From: Oscillospiraceae bacterium
GTDB lineage: Bacteria > Bacillota_A > Clostridia > Oscillospirales > Ruminococcaceae
Assembly: GCA_017829075.1 (NCBI GenBank)
Contig: JAGAJA010000085.1
Location: forward strand, 1-8,488
DNA length: 8,488 bases
Reading direction: 5' to 3'
Part shown: piece by piece, positions 1-6,404 of the stretch
Layout of the letters: the number at the start of each line of letters is the position of its first letter
Numbering within the stretch: position 1 is the first letter of the stretch
Program-made: the position numbers and the translations under genes
Notes under the pieces: model-generated
Seen by the model: the letters and a program-made list of their open reading frames with translations, nothing else
The model's database searches: none
What the model was told of the DNA's origin: nothing

Positions 1-139
1 CGAGCAGATTTCGTACATGACTTATATCAGATGCTAGGCACCAAACCGCAGTAATACTGTATGTATTTCAAGGTTTGGTAACGACGCAGATGATATAAGT
101 CATAGAAATCTGCCGTGAAGGAGGTTTTTAGAGGTGACC
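1..139. repeat. Structured inverted-terminal repeat element, left copy (MITE-like)
   Basis: Non-coding repeat whose ends pair with each other. Positions 5-11 (CAGATTT) pair with 106-112, C12 can pair with G105, and 17-29 pair with 91-103, giving a stem of about 21 bp with a small bulge and a 61-nt loop. A related copy lies in inverted orientation at 6010-6259. Shared identical blocks are 96-119 (24 bp), 58-77 (20 bp), 128-139 (12 bp) and the tip CGAGCAGATTT at 1-11. The homology runs about 27 bp beyond the hairpin on the inner side, so the hairpin ends are not the true element ends. The outer end coincides with the window edge and may extend further. No transposase is visible. A non-autonomous transposable element is the likeliest reading; a structured RNA or regulatory repeat is the alternative. 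Confidence 0.7.
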
Positions 140-157
140 TTCTATAATTCTAAAAAA

Positions 158-181
158 GTTTGTGTTATCGATAACATAAAC
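158..181. promoter_or_regulatory. Candidate operator: near-perfect 24-bp palindrome upstream of the ATPase promoter
   Basis: The core TGTTATCGATAACA (163-176) is a perfect 14-bp palindrome. Including the flanks GTTT (158-161) and AAAC (178-181), the palindrome spans 24 bp with one mismatched pair (162/177). It abuts the -35 box of the ATPase gene. A half-site AAGTTTRTG occurs at 156-164 (+), 175-183 (-) and 195-203 (+), about two helical turns apart. This arrangement is typical of an operator, but the regulator is unknown. Confidence 0.5.
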
Positions 182-210
182 TTGATTTATTTTAAAGTTT
201 GTGGTATACT
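182..210 (+). promoter_or_regulatory. Sigma-A promoter of the AAA ATPase gene
   Basis: The -35 is TTGATT (182-187) and the -10 is TATACT (205-210), separated by exactly 17 bp. A TG at 202-203 gives an extended -10. Transcription should begin near 216-218, leaving a 5' leader of only about 15 nt that is almost entirely the ribosome binding site. The palindrome at 158-181 touches the -35 and a half-site at 195-203 overlaps the spacer, so a bound repressor could block RNA polymerase. Confidence 0.75.
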
Positions 211-230
211 ATATACAAGGAGTGATATCA

Positions 231-1547
231 ATGCAGATAGATTTTACCAAACTGAAAAACCGTGACTACTATTTGAATAAGCTGATAAAATTCAGGGATA
301 CAGAGCCGGTAAAGGTCATCACCGGGATCAGACGCTGCGGCAAATCCAGCGTAATGAAGCTTATGATACGCTATCTTGTTGAATCCGGCATTGACGATTC
401 ACGGATATTATATATAAATTTCGAGTCAATGGAATACTCCGGCATGACTGCAAAGCAGCTTTACGACTATGTTAAGGAACGCAGACCGGAAAACGGTCAG
501 TTTTATCTCTTCTTTGACGAAGTGCAGCGCATTCCGGGCTGGCAGGACGCAGTCAACTCTTTTCGGGTGGATTTTCCGTGCGACATATACGTTACCGGCT
601 CGAATGCCTATCTGCTTTCGTCTGAATTTGCGACCTATCTTTCGGGCAGGTATGTTGAAATAAAGATGCTCCCGCTGTCTTTCAGCGAGTTTATCAGCTT
701 CCACGGATACGCGATCTCCGAAAGGAAAGGTCCGTCCGGAAAGCCCTCGAAGATAGTATCCGACAGCAGCGGAAATGTATTCACGCCTGAGGAAATGCTG
801 GAAGCTTACCTGAAATTCGGCGGAATGCCGGGAATCGCAGATATAGGTCTTGACTGGGACAACGCGCTGACTATCCTTGACGGAATATATTCGACTGTAG
901 TTACGCGCGATATCCTGGAGCGCGAAAAAAGAAAGGGTCAGCGGCAGATAACTGACGCGGAGCTTCTCCGGAGAATAGTCAGGTTCCTTGCGGACAATAT
1001 CGGAAGCAACGTGTCGATGACCTCGATAGGCAATACTCTTTACAACGAGGGACTGGTAGAGAACAGCCGCAGCACCAAACCTGCGGTCCAGACCGTTCAG
1101 GCTTATGTCGGTTCCCTGCTGGAATCCTTTATATTCTATGAGATAAAGCGGTACGATATAAAAGGCAGGGAGTATCTGAGAACGCTCGGGAAGTACTATA
1201 TAGTTGACATCGGGCTTAGAAATTATCTCCTCGGACTGCGCGATGCAGACGCCGGGCACATCATAGAAAACGTGGTTTACTTCGAGCTTCTTCGCCGCGG
1301 TTATGACGTCGCTATAGGAAAAATCGGCGAAACTGAAATAGATTTCATCGCGACCACCGCCGATGAGAAAATCTACTATCAGGTGACGCTCACCATGCAG
1401 GACGAAAACACCCGCGAGCGCGAGCTTCGTCCGCTGCGGCAGATAAGGGACAACTATGAGAAGATCGTCCTCACTCTTGACAGAAATATTTTTGCTTCCT
1501 ACGATGGAATAAAGGCTGTCAATCTTATCGACTGGCTGCTTGGCTGA
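231..1547 (+). CDS. AAA family ATPase with C-terminal DUF4143 domain
   Basis: A 438-residue ATP-binding protein with the AAA_14 plus DUF4143 layout common in bacteria and archaea. Visible motifs are Walker A GIRRCGKSS (32-40), Walker B FYLFFDEVQ (91-99, D96/E97) and a sensor-like TGSNA (122-126). The C-terminal third (about 340-400) resembles a PD-(D/E)XK fold: E369-x-D371 followed by YYQVTL, with Q384 where an acidic residue is usual and no lysine two residues on, so nuclease activity is doubtful. ATG 231 is chosen because AAGGAG (217-222) sits 8 nt upstream; an in-frame GTG at 201 lies before the -10 and cannot be used from that promoter. Length is normal and no signal peptide or membrane segment is seen. 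The gene is monocistronic and converges on the helicase gene. The family's role is largely unknown; it is often found in mobile regions. Confidence 0.9.
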   Translation: MQIDFTKLKNRDYYLNKLIKFRDTEPVKVITGIRRCGKSSVMKLMIRYLVESGIDDSRILYINFESMEYSGMTAKQLYDYVKERRPENGQFYLFFDEVQRIPGWQDAVNSFRVDFPCDIYVTGSNAYLLSSEFATYLSGRYVEIKMLPLSFSEFISFHGYAISERKGPSGKPSKIVSDSSGNVFTPEEMLEAYLKFGGMPGIADIGLDWDNALTILDGIYSTVVTRDILEREKRKGQRQITDAELLRRIVRFLADNIGSNVSMTSIGNTLYNEGLVENSRSTKPAVQTVQAYVGSLLESFIFYEIKRYDIKGREYLRTLGKYYIVDIGLRNYLLGLRDADAGHIIENVVYFELLRRGYDVAIGKIGETEIDFIATTADEKIYYQVTLTMQDENTRERELRPLRQIRDNYEKIVLTLDRNIFASYDGIKAVNLIDWLLG

Positions 1548-1609
1548 AGTGCGTCGCCCGGTGACCGCTGACCGGAAGCCTGCTTTCCTGCTCAATTCCT
1601 GAAATGGCG

Positions 1610-1646
1610 AATCCCTCCTCCGGTTTTGTAGACCGGAGGAGGGATT
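1610..1646. terminator. Bidirectional terminator-like hairpin between convergent genes
   Basis: A perfect 15-bp stem (1610-1624 with 1632-1646) closes a 7-nt loop (1625-1631). It contains the GC-rich block CCCTCCTCCGGT. The rightward 3' side is ATTTATT, a short T-rich rather than a pure T tract, and the leftward side is poor in T. It lies 62 bp after the ATPase stop and 17 bp past the helicase stop, so it is positioned to end both transcripts. Confidence 0.75.
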
Positions 1647-1662
1647 TATTGCACTTGTATGA

Positions 1663-4227
1663 TCACATCTCTTTTATATCAAAATCCTGGAAAGTGCCGT
1701 CAAGGAACTGGTCCCACTTGTAGTATTCGGGATATTTATGTTCCTGCTCGCGAAAAGCCTTTGTGTGATACGGATATTTCAGATGAAGCATTTCATGGTA
1801 TATCACATACTTTACTGCTTCCCTCGGGACATCGCGGGAATTTAGAATGCAGTTTATCACTATGTGGTTATCTGCAAAATAGAACGCCCCGAAATACCTG
1901 CTCTCCGGCTTATCCGTCCAGTTTATCGACGATATACCGTCATATTTCCCACTGAACATCTCGTTTGTGACCTCCTGAACCAGCTCGTTAAGATCGTACA
2001 CAGGAGTGTAATCAAAAGGTATCTTTTCATACGGTATCTCAACGGTTTTCATAGGTGGTCTGAGTTTTCCGTCCGGGTCGTTGAGATACTCGAAAATAAA
2101 GCTTCGGTATTCCGCAAGGCTTCCGAACAGCTTTCCCGTGACCGGATATTTCTCATAAAGCTCCGCTGCGTAGCTCATGAAATCAAGACCCTGTTCTGTT
2201 ACATCACGACTGACGTTCTGCGGGTCGATGATATCGCGGTCGCTGAGAAGATAACGCTGCGGCACCACGCCGCTTCTGAGTGCGCCCGCAAACGCAGTCA
2301 CGTCCTTTTCGGACGGATATGTAACGAATCCCCGGAAATATTTTTTTATAATATCGTCTGTCGAAATTTCGTTATTCTTGAAAAATTCCGCATCGTCTGC
2401 CATACGCTCATAACCGGAAAGCTGGTCGTCAAAAACAAGTATGCGGTGCTCGTTTTTCTCGTCTCCGACTGCATACCATGCGGCGGGCAGCGTCACAAAC
2501 TCCTTTGCCGCAATGCGCTTCTGCTTCAGGCAGTTGTAGACATCAATACACATTTTGTCAGTGTATCTGAAAACATCGCGGCGATGGTATTCAGATTCCG
2601 CAGGCTGCTCCGGTTCTGTCGCCATGTCAAGCAGGAATGACGGGTCAAGCCACTTATTGAATCTGTCCCACAGATCATAAAAATCCACAATGTTGACTGT
2701 TTTTGTGCCGTGGGCGGATGTGCCGCGCATACCTCTGCCTATCATCTGGAGAAGCAGACCCTCACTCTCGGTCTGGCGGGTCAGGAATACCGTATTGATA
2801 TCCGGAACATCGCTGCCTTCGGTCATTATATTCACATTTATCAGTATTTCAAACTTACCGCGCCTGAAACGCCTGATAGTTTCGGGATTGTTGGGATCGC
2901 CGGAGACTATATAGTCGCAGCTTACGCCATTCCTGCGGAACTCTTCGCAGAGCGTTATGCAATGCGGGATATTCATTGCGAATATCAGCGTTTTTCCGTA
3001 TTTTTCACGTTTTTTCAGGTAGGTGTCCACTATCAGCCTGTTTCTGGTGGAAGAAGCCGCTATTCTCGCGATAAGCGATTCCGGCATATCATGGCGCTTT
3101 ACAATATAGTCTATTTCTTCCTCCGTCAGACCGGATTCGAAATCCTCGTTTGTATGAACGCGCGTGCAGACCGGATTTGAAAGAAATCCCTCGATTATAA
3201 GCTCTTTCATCGACTGAGTATAGATGATAGTGTTATCAAACATGTTCATCAGCTCGCGGCTGCCGCTTTCGGTCATTCTTACAGGCGTTGCGGTAAGTCC
3301 CAGCAGCTTTGCATCAGGGTGCTTACTTATCACGGCGTCTACGATTTTCTGATAGCTGGGAGCTATTCCGTGATGCGCCTCGTCTATCACAATAATTACT
3401 TTCTCACCAAGCGTGGAACTAATATGCGCAAGATTTCTCGCCGCAGACTGTACCCCAACTATCTTAATTGTGTCCTTTTTGCTGAGTTCATGTGTGGAAC
3501 GGTGAGCGCCGGAAACAGTAATTATACGCATAGTCTTCTTGTCGCTGGTTTCATCGGATTTCGCAAGCGGAGCGTTGTTCCGGAAAACCTCCTCTGCCTG
3601 TTCAAGCAGCATATATCTGTGCGCAAGCCATAATACCTGATAACCGCGCCTTACCATATCGCGAAGCAGGAAATATACGGCGGTGCGGGTCTTTCCGCTT
3701 CCGGTCGGGAGAACCAGCATTCCGCGCTGCCTGTCCTCCTCAACGAAGTAAGTTTTGAGAGATGATACAGCCTCGCGCTGAAACCAGAAAAGGTCGCAGT
3801 CTCCGGCTACGCTTTTGTCAAGGTCGATATCCGTTATGTTGACGAAGCGGTTTGTATAGCCGTTGATTTTAACTCCGCCTATCTTGAGCAGATAAAGGAC
3901 GTAAGCCTGTATCACCGAGCGCGAAAACGTCTGCGAAGCAAGATTATTGACGGTGCTGCCGATGATGTTTCCGCGGCAGCCCAGTACTTCCGCTAGCTCG
4001 TTGGTGTATTCCGGGAAAGACTTCATCAGCACAGTCTCGATCTCATGTCGGTAAGTCATTACGAAACGCTGGTCGGGATAAGAGCAGATAGCGGTCATTG
4101 CCGGGAGAAGCAGGTCAGGTTCGCTTGTTTCAACAGCGGGCCGCGCTGACTCGGGCGTGCTGGGGGAATACACTATCGCTTTCAGAAAGGTTCTGCCGAA
4201 ATTGCTCCATGTGAAGTTGTTTGTCAT
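1663..4227 (-). CDS. DEAD/DEAH-box (SF2) helicase with C-terminal zincin-like metalloprotease motif
   Basis: An 854-residue SF2 helicase. The motifs run in order: Q-like WFQREAV (148-154), I LPTGSGKT (173-180), Ia WLAHRYMLLEQA (200-211), II IDEAHHG (281-287), III LTATP (311-315), IV LIFAM (414-418), V NIMTEGSDVPDINTVF (466-481), and VI QMIGRGMRG (494-502). An N-terminal 140 residues and a region at about 540-740 are unassigned. The C-terminus carries HEMLHLKYPYHTKAF (811-825), the HExxH-plus-distal-His pattern of SprT/WLM/DUF45-type zinc peptidases. The protein probably couples nucleic-acid translocation with proteolysis, for example on DNA-protein adducts; that role is inferred. The start is supported by AAGGAGGT (4235-4242) 7 nt upstream. 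The gene has its own promoter and converges with the ATPase gene. No restriction or methylase partner is visible. Confidence 0.9.
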   Translation of the reverse strand: MTNNFTWSNFGRTFLKAIVYSPSTPESARPAVETSEPDLLLPAMTAICSYPDQRFVMTYRHEIETVLMKSFPEYTNELAEVLGCRGNIIGSTVNNLASQTFSRSVIQAYVLYLLKIGGVKINGYTNRFVNITDIDLDKSVAGDCDLFWFQREAVSSLKTYFVEEDRQRGMLVLPTGSGKTRTAVYFLLRDMVRRGYQVLWLAHRYMLLEQAEEVFRNNAPLAKSDETSDKKTMRIITVSGAHRSTHELSKKDTIKIVGVQSAARNLAHISSTLGEKVIIVIDEAHHGIAPSYQKIVDAVISKHPDAKLLGLTATPVRMTESGSRELMNMFDNTIIYTQSMKELIIEGFLSNPVCTRVHTNEDFESGLTEEEIDYIVKRHDMPESLIARIAASSTRNRLIVDTYLKKREKYGKTLIFAMNIPHCITLCEEFRRNGVSCDYIVSGDPNNPETIRRFRRGKFEILINVNIMTEGSDVPDINTVFLTRQTESEGLLLQMIGRGMRGTSAHGTKTVNIVDFYDLWDRFNKWLDPSFLLDMATEPEQPAESEYHRRDVFRYTDKMCIDVYNCLKQKRIAAKEFVTLPAAWYAVGDEKNEHRILVFDDQLSGYERMADDAEFFKNNEISTDDIIKKYFRGFVTYPSEKDVTAFAGALRSGVVPQRYLLSDRDIIDPQNVSRDVTEQGLDFMSYAAELYEKYPVTGKLFGSLAEYRSFIFEYLNDPDGKLRPPMKTVEIPYEKIPFDYTPVYDLNELVQEVTNEMFSGKYDGISSINWTDKPESRYFGAFYFADNHIVINCILNSRDVPREAVKYVIYHEMLHLKYPYHTKAFREQEHKYPEYYKWDQFLDGTFQDFDIKEM

Positions 4228-4257
4228 CTTTGTGACCTCCTTGTTTTTTGTATCTTC

Positions 4258-4266
4258 ATTATAGCA
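4258..4266 (-). promoter_or_regulatory. Extended -10 promoter of the helicase gene
   Basis: On the minus strand the sequence reads TGC-TATAAT, a consensus -10 (4258-4263) with an upstream TG extension. No convincing -35 is present 16-18 bp upstream, so this would act as an extended -10 promoter. It lies about 30 bp before the start codon, giving a very short leader, and shares GTGCTATAAT exactly with the oxidoreductase promoter at 5778-5806. Confidence 0.6.
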
Positions 4267-4314
4267 CTTTCGGAAATGGCACGGAGATATTTAAAATACC
4301 GGAAAATCTGGAAT

Positions 4315-4743
4315 TTATTTCTTGATAAATCCTCCGATATTCATACCGGTTTTTTCACGGTACTCCTGAATAAAATCATCAATACCATCGTGGTCACGCA
4401 GTGCGTTAATAACAATGAGATCGTTAAGGGATTCAGGCTTCAGCGTGCCTCCCCTTGACAATTCAAAAAACGTATTTGCGATGTCAATATCCATTTCACT
4501 GCCGACTGCTATCTTGTACAGCATCTCACGGCTGATGGTGGTTGTGGTTCGTCTTAGAAGCTTTTTCATAGTGTCAGGTCCGATACGTAGTTTATATTCT
4601 ATCTGCGCGTAGAAATCTATCATCTTCATATCCGGTTTATAGTACAGCTTCATAAGGTAGTCGCATACCTTTTTTACAAGCTGTTGCTCCATTGCTTTAA
4701 ACTCGTCAACAACGCCCTGTTCCGTGCGGAATGTGCTTTCCAC
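4315..4743 (-). CDS. Small protein, probable XRE-type helix-turn-helix regulator
   Basis: A 142-residue soluble protein. The middle part (about 40-95, IDFYAQIEYKLRIGPDTMKK then ISREMLYKIAVGSEMDIDIANTFFELS) has the helix spacing of Cro/C1-type (XRE) HTH proteins in which a second segment, here SLNDLIVINALRDHDGIDDFI (104-124), follows the HTH. This is pattern recognition, not a proven match. The start is GTG at 4743, with a G-rich Shine-Dalgarno-like AGGGGGG (4751-4757) 7 nt upstream. It lies 17 bp after the oxidoreductase stop, so the two are likely co-transcribed from the 5778-5806 promoter. No clear terminator is seen after it, so some transcription may continue into the helicase gene. It is a candidate to bind one of the palindromic sites here, but nothing proves that. 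Confidence 0.65.
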   Translation of the reverse strand: MESTFRTEQGVVDEFKAMEQQLVKKVCDYLMKLYYKPDMKMIDFYAQIEYKLRIGPDTMKKLLRRTTTTISREMLYKIAVGSEMDIDIANTFFELSRGGTLKPESLNDLIVINALRDHDGIDDFIQEYREKTGMNIGGFIKK

Positions 4744-4760
4744 TCTTATTCCCCCCTGCT

Positions 4761-5735
4761 TTAAACTTCCTCCGGGTATTTGAATCCCCAGGAATATCTG
4801 AACTCTGTCATCATATCCATAACGTCTCTGGTGTAATCAAGATACATGCAGTCCGTGCCGCCGCGGACTGCACTTTCCATATCCGCAAGCTCATATGCAA
4901 GCGCGTCTGAATTATCGCCGGCGGTGATGACCTCGGTTTTTCCGGTGTCGGTGTAGGTTATGGAAGCTTCCCAGGCTCTCGGATATTCCATAACCTCAAT
5001 ATATCCGTTCTCGCAGGATATCATTCCCCTTTTAGGCTGCTTCGAGTGAAGCGACAGCATTACTGTCGCCATCTGTCCGACGCTGTTCATCAGAAGCAGT
5101 CCTGCCTGCTCATCAACGCCAGTAGGTGCGCTTTTCACCTGCGAAAGAAGCTTATCCGGCTTTTCGCTCATGAAAAATCTGATGAACGACAGCGCATATA
5201 CTCCGATATCCAGCATAGCGCCGCCCGCAAGTTCCCGGTTGAAAAAACGGTTGCTCATGTCGTAATCCTTGAAGCTGCCGAAATTCATAGTTATTAAGTT
5301 GACCTTGCCGAGTTTTCCGGAATCAAGTATTTCCCTGAGTTTTTTGTATATCGGCATGTGATATATCGTCATTGCCTCGCCGATGACTACTCCTTTTTCT
5401 TTCGCAAGCGACATTGCTTCGTCAAGTTCGCGGCTGTTCAGGGTCATTGATTTCTCAACAAGGATATGCTTTCCGTTTTGTATTGCTTTTCTCATGAAAT
5501 CAATATGAGTATTATGCGGAGTTGTTATATATATGATGTCCACCTCAGGGTCGGTGAACATCTCGTTCATATCATTATACACCTTACCTATGCCATACTT
5601 TTCCGCAAACGCCACCGCTTTCGGATATGTCCTGTTGCCGACTGCATAGATATTTCCTCCATTTTTCTTCATTGCGGCAGCCATTTCGTTAGCTATAACT
5701 CCGGTGCCAAGAACGGCCCATTTCATCTCTTTCAT
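4761..5735 (-). CDS. Gfo/Idh/MocA family NAD(P)-dependent oxidoreductase
   Basis: A 324-residue cytosolic dehydrogenase of normal family length. The N-terminal Rossmann fold starts with WAVLGTGVIA (6-15, glycine-rich dinucleotide loop). HILVEKS (90-96) holds the conserved EK motif with K95, and GGAMLDIGVY (171-180) holds the C-terminal domain signature with D176 and Y180. The Lys/Asp/Tyr set resembles dimeric dihydrodiol dehydrogenase-type members rather than the DxGxH inositol dehydrogenase type, recalled from family knowledge. The substrate is likely a sugar or sugar-derived compound and cannot be named. The start ATG 5735 is supported by AGGAGG (5745-5750) at a 9-nt spacing. It is first in an operon with the small HTH-like gene. 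It is an ordinary metabolic gene in an accessory setting and may be cargo. Confidence 0.93.
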   Translation of the reverse strand: MKEMKWAVLGTGVIANEMAAAMKKNGGNIYAVGNRTYPKAVAFAEKYGIGKVYNDMNEMFTDPEVDIIYITTPHNTHIDFMRKAIQNGKHILVEKSMTLNSRELDEAMSLAKEKGVVIGEAMTIYHMPIYKKLREILDSGKLGKVNLITMNFGSFKDYDMSNRFFNRELAGGAMLDIGVYALSFIRFFMSEKPDKLLSQVKSAPTGVDEQAGLLLMNSVGQMATVMLSLHSKQPKRGMISCENGYIEVMEYPRAWEASITYTDTGKTEVITAGDNSDALAYELADMESAVRGGTDCMYLDYTRDVMDMMTEFRYSWGFKYPEEV

Positions 5736-5777
5736 ATTTCAAAACCTCCTGCTGTAAAATGCGATACCTATAAGACA

Positions 5778-5806
5778 ATTATAGCACACCACACATAATA
5801 AGTCAA
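5778..5806 (-). promoter_or_regulatory. Sigma-A promoter of the oxidoreductase operon
   Basis: On the minus strand the -35 is TTGACT (5801-5806) and the -10 is TATAAT (5778-5783), with a 17-bp spacer ending in TGC (extended -10). It lies about 43 bp upstream of the start codon. Near-consensus, so expected to be strong. No operator-like inverted repeat is obvious around it. Confidence 0.85.
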
Positions 5807-5824
5807 ACGTTAGCAAAGCATAGA

Positions 5825-5856
5825 AAAAACCGCCATCATTTACGAAAGCGGCTCAG
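5825..5856 (-). terminator. Weak candidate terminator upstream of the oxidoreductase promoter
   Basis: Read leftward, CCGC and GCGG arms (4 bp plus flanking A-T/G-T pairs) enclose a loop of about 12-14 nt and are followed directly by TTTTTT. It would stop leftward transcripts coming from the rep gene or the repeat before they enter the oxidoreductase operon. The stem is short, so the call is tentative. Confidence 0.4.
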
Positions 5857-5904
5857 ATCATTATTTATTCCGGCAACGTAATCAATCTGCAACTTGGTTG
5901 TATA

Positions 5905-6030
5905 CTAATCGTACACAATTATTAATTTATGGGCTTTGTGCGGTGTTTCCTTAATAATTCCCCACTGGGGAATCTCTACACCCAGGTCACAGAAACCATA
6001 ATTATATCTGGTCACCTCTAAAGACCTCAT
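5905..6030 (-). CDS. Candidate 41-codon ORF starting inside the right repeat copy
   Basis: ATG at 6030 opens a 41-codon frame ending in TAG at 5905. It begins MRSLEVTRYNYGFCDLG and ends HKAHKLIIVYD. The first codons lie in repeat sequence conserved with the left copy; the remainder is unique here. There is no good ribosome binding site before this ATG; an in-frame GTG five codons later is preceded by a weak TGAGG. The frame contains the inverted repeat ATTCCCC-ACT-GGGGAAT (5957-5973). An open frame this long can occur by chance, so coding is unproven and no function is proposed. Confidence 0.25.
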   Translation of the reverse strand: MRSLEVTRYNYGFCDLGVEIPQWGIIKETPHKAHKLIIVYD

Positions 6031-6259
6031 TCACGGCAGATTTCTATGACTTACCAAAAAACGTTGCTTCGCTCCTTATTCGTCATCTGCTTCGTTGTCA
6101 AACCTTGAAATACATACAATAAACGCATTATCCGCATGCGGCGGAAAACGCTGCGGTTGAAACTAATTACATAACAACGTTTCGGTTGTGCATATCGTGT
6201 GTATTGGGAATTAGTATAACGCATGGCATCTGATATGAGTTATGTGCAAAATCTGCTCG
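6010..6259. repeat. Structured inverted-terminal repeat element, right copy (expanded, inverted)
   Basis: Inverted relative of the element at 1-139. Blocks matching the left copy are 6030-6053, 6099-6118, 6010-6021 and the tip at 6249-6259. The terminal arms still pair (6037-6043 with 6249-6255, then 6046-6051 with 6238-6243 including a G-T pair), but less perfectly than in the left copy. The copy is about 110 bp longer because of inserted segments that fold on themselves: ACTAATT/AATTAGT arms with an inner ACAAC/GTTGT stem at about 6160-6216, and the palindrome CCGCATGCGG at 6132-6141. No transposase is present. Confidence 0.65.
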
Positions 6260-6404
6260 TATCCCGGTTTTTAGCGATTACCATGTTCTATTTTGAGTTG
6301 ATATTGGTTCAGATGTAAAAATAAGCAATTGCCATCTTTGATATGCTGTGTATCATTGTTAGCAACACACAGCCAGAGCAGCATAACTCTTTACCAAACA
6401 TTTC
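6260..6404. other. Intergenic region after rep with a hairpin
   Basis: This stretch separates the rep stop from the right repeat. It holds an inverted repeat GCTGTGT (6345-6351) / ACACAGC (6367-6373) with an alternative inner pairing TGTT/AACA (6357-6360 with 6364-6367). Read leftward, the hairpin is followed about 25 nt later by a short T run, too distant for a classical intrinsic terminator. No ORF or promoter is supported. Confidence 0.4.

Noticed and set aside
201..230. Upstream GTG start for the ATPase adding ten residues
   Set aside because: GTG 201 lies upstream of the -10 box and would not be on the mRNA; ATG 231 has AAGGAG at an 8-nt spacing.
426..1595. 389-codon open frame on the minus strand opposite the ATPase gene
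   Set aside because: It is the antisense shadow of a gene with clear Walker motifs, promoter and ribosome binding site; its translation has no recognisable motif and it lacks a supported start.
1864..3180. Several plus-strand frames (up to 258 codons) opposite the helicase gene
   Set aside because: They overlap an intact helicase coding region, have no ribosome binding sites or promoters, and translate to unordered Cys/Arg/His-rich sequence typical of antisense frames.
4344..4365. TACCG/CGGTA inverted repeat near the end of the small HTH-like gene as a terminator
   Set aside because: It is inside the coding sequence, only 5 bp long, and the T-rich part is in the loop, not after the stem.
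5957..5973. ATTCCCC-ACT-GGGGAAT hairpin as an intrinsic terminator
   Set aside because: The 3-nt loop hairpin has no T tract on either strand; kept only as an inverted repeat inside the candidate small ORF.
1..6259. Repeats as integron attC sites
   Set aside because: They lack the paired GTTRRRY/RYYYAAC core sites and no integron integrase is present.
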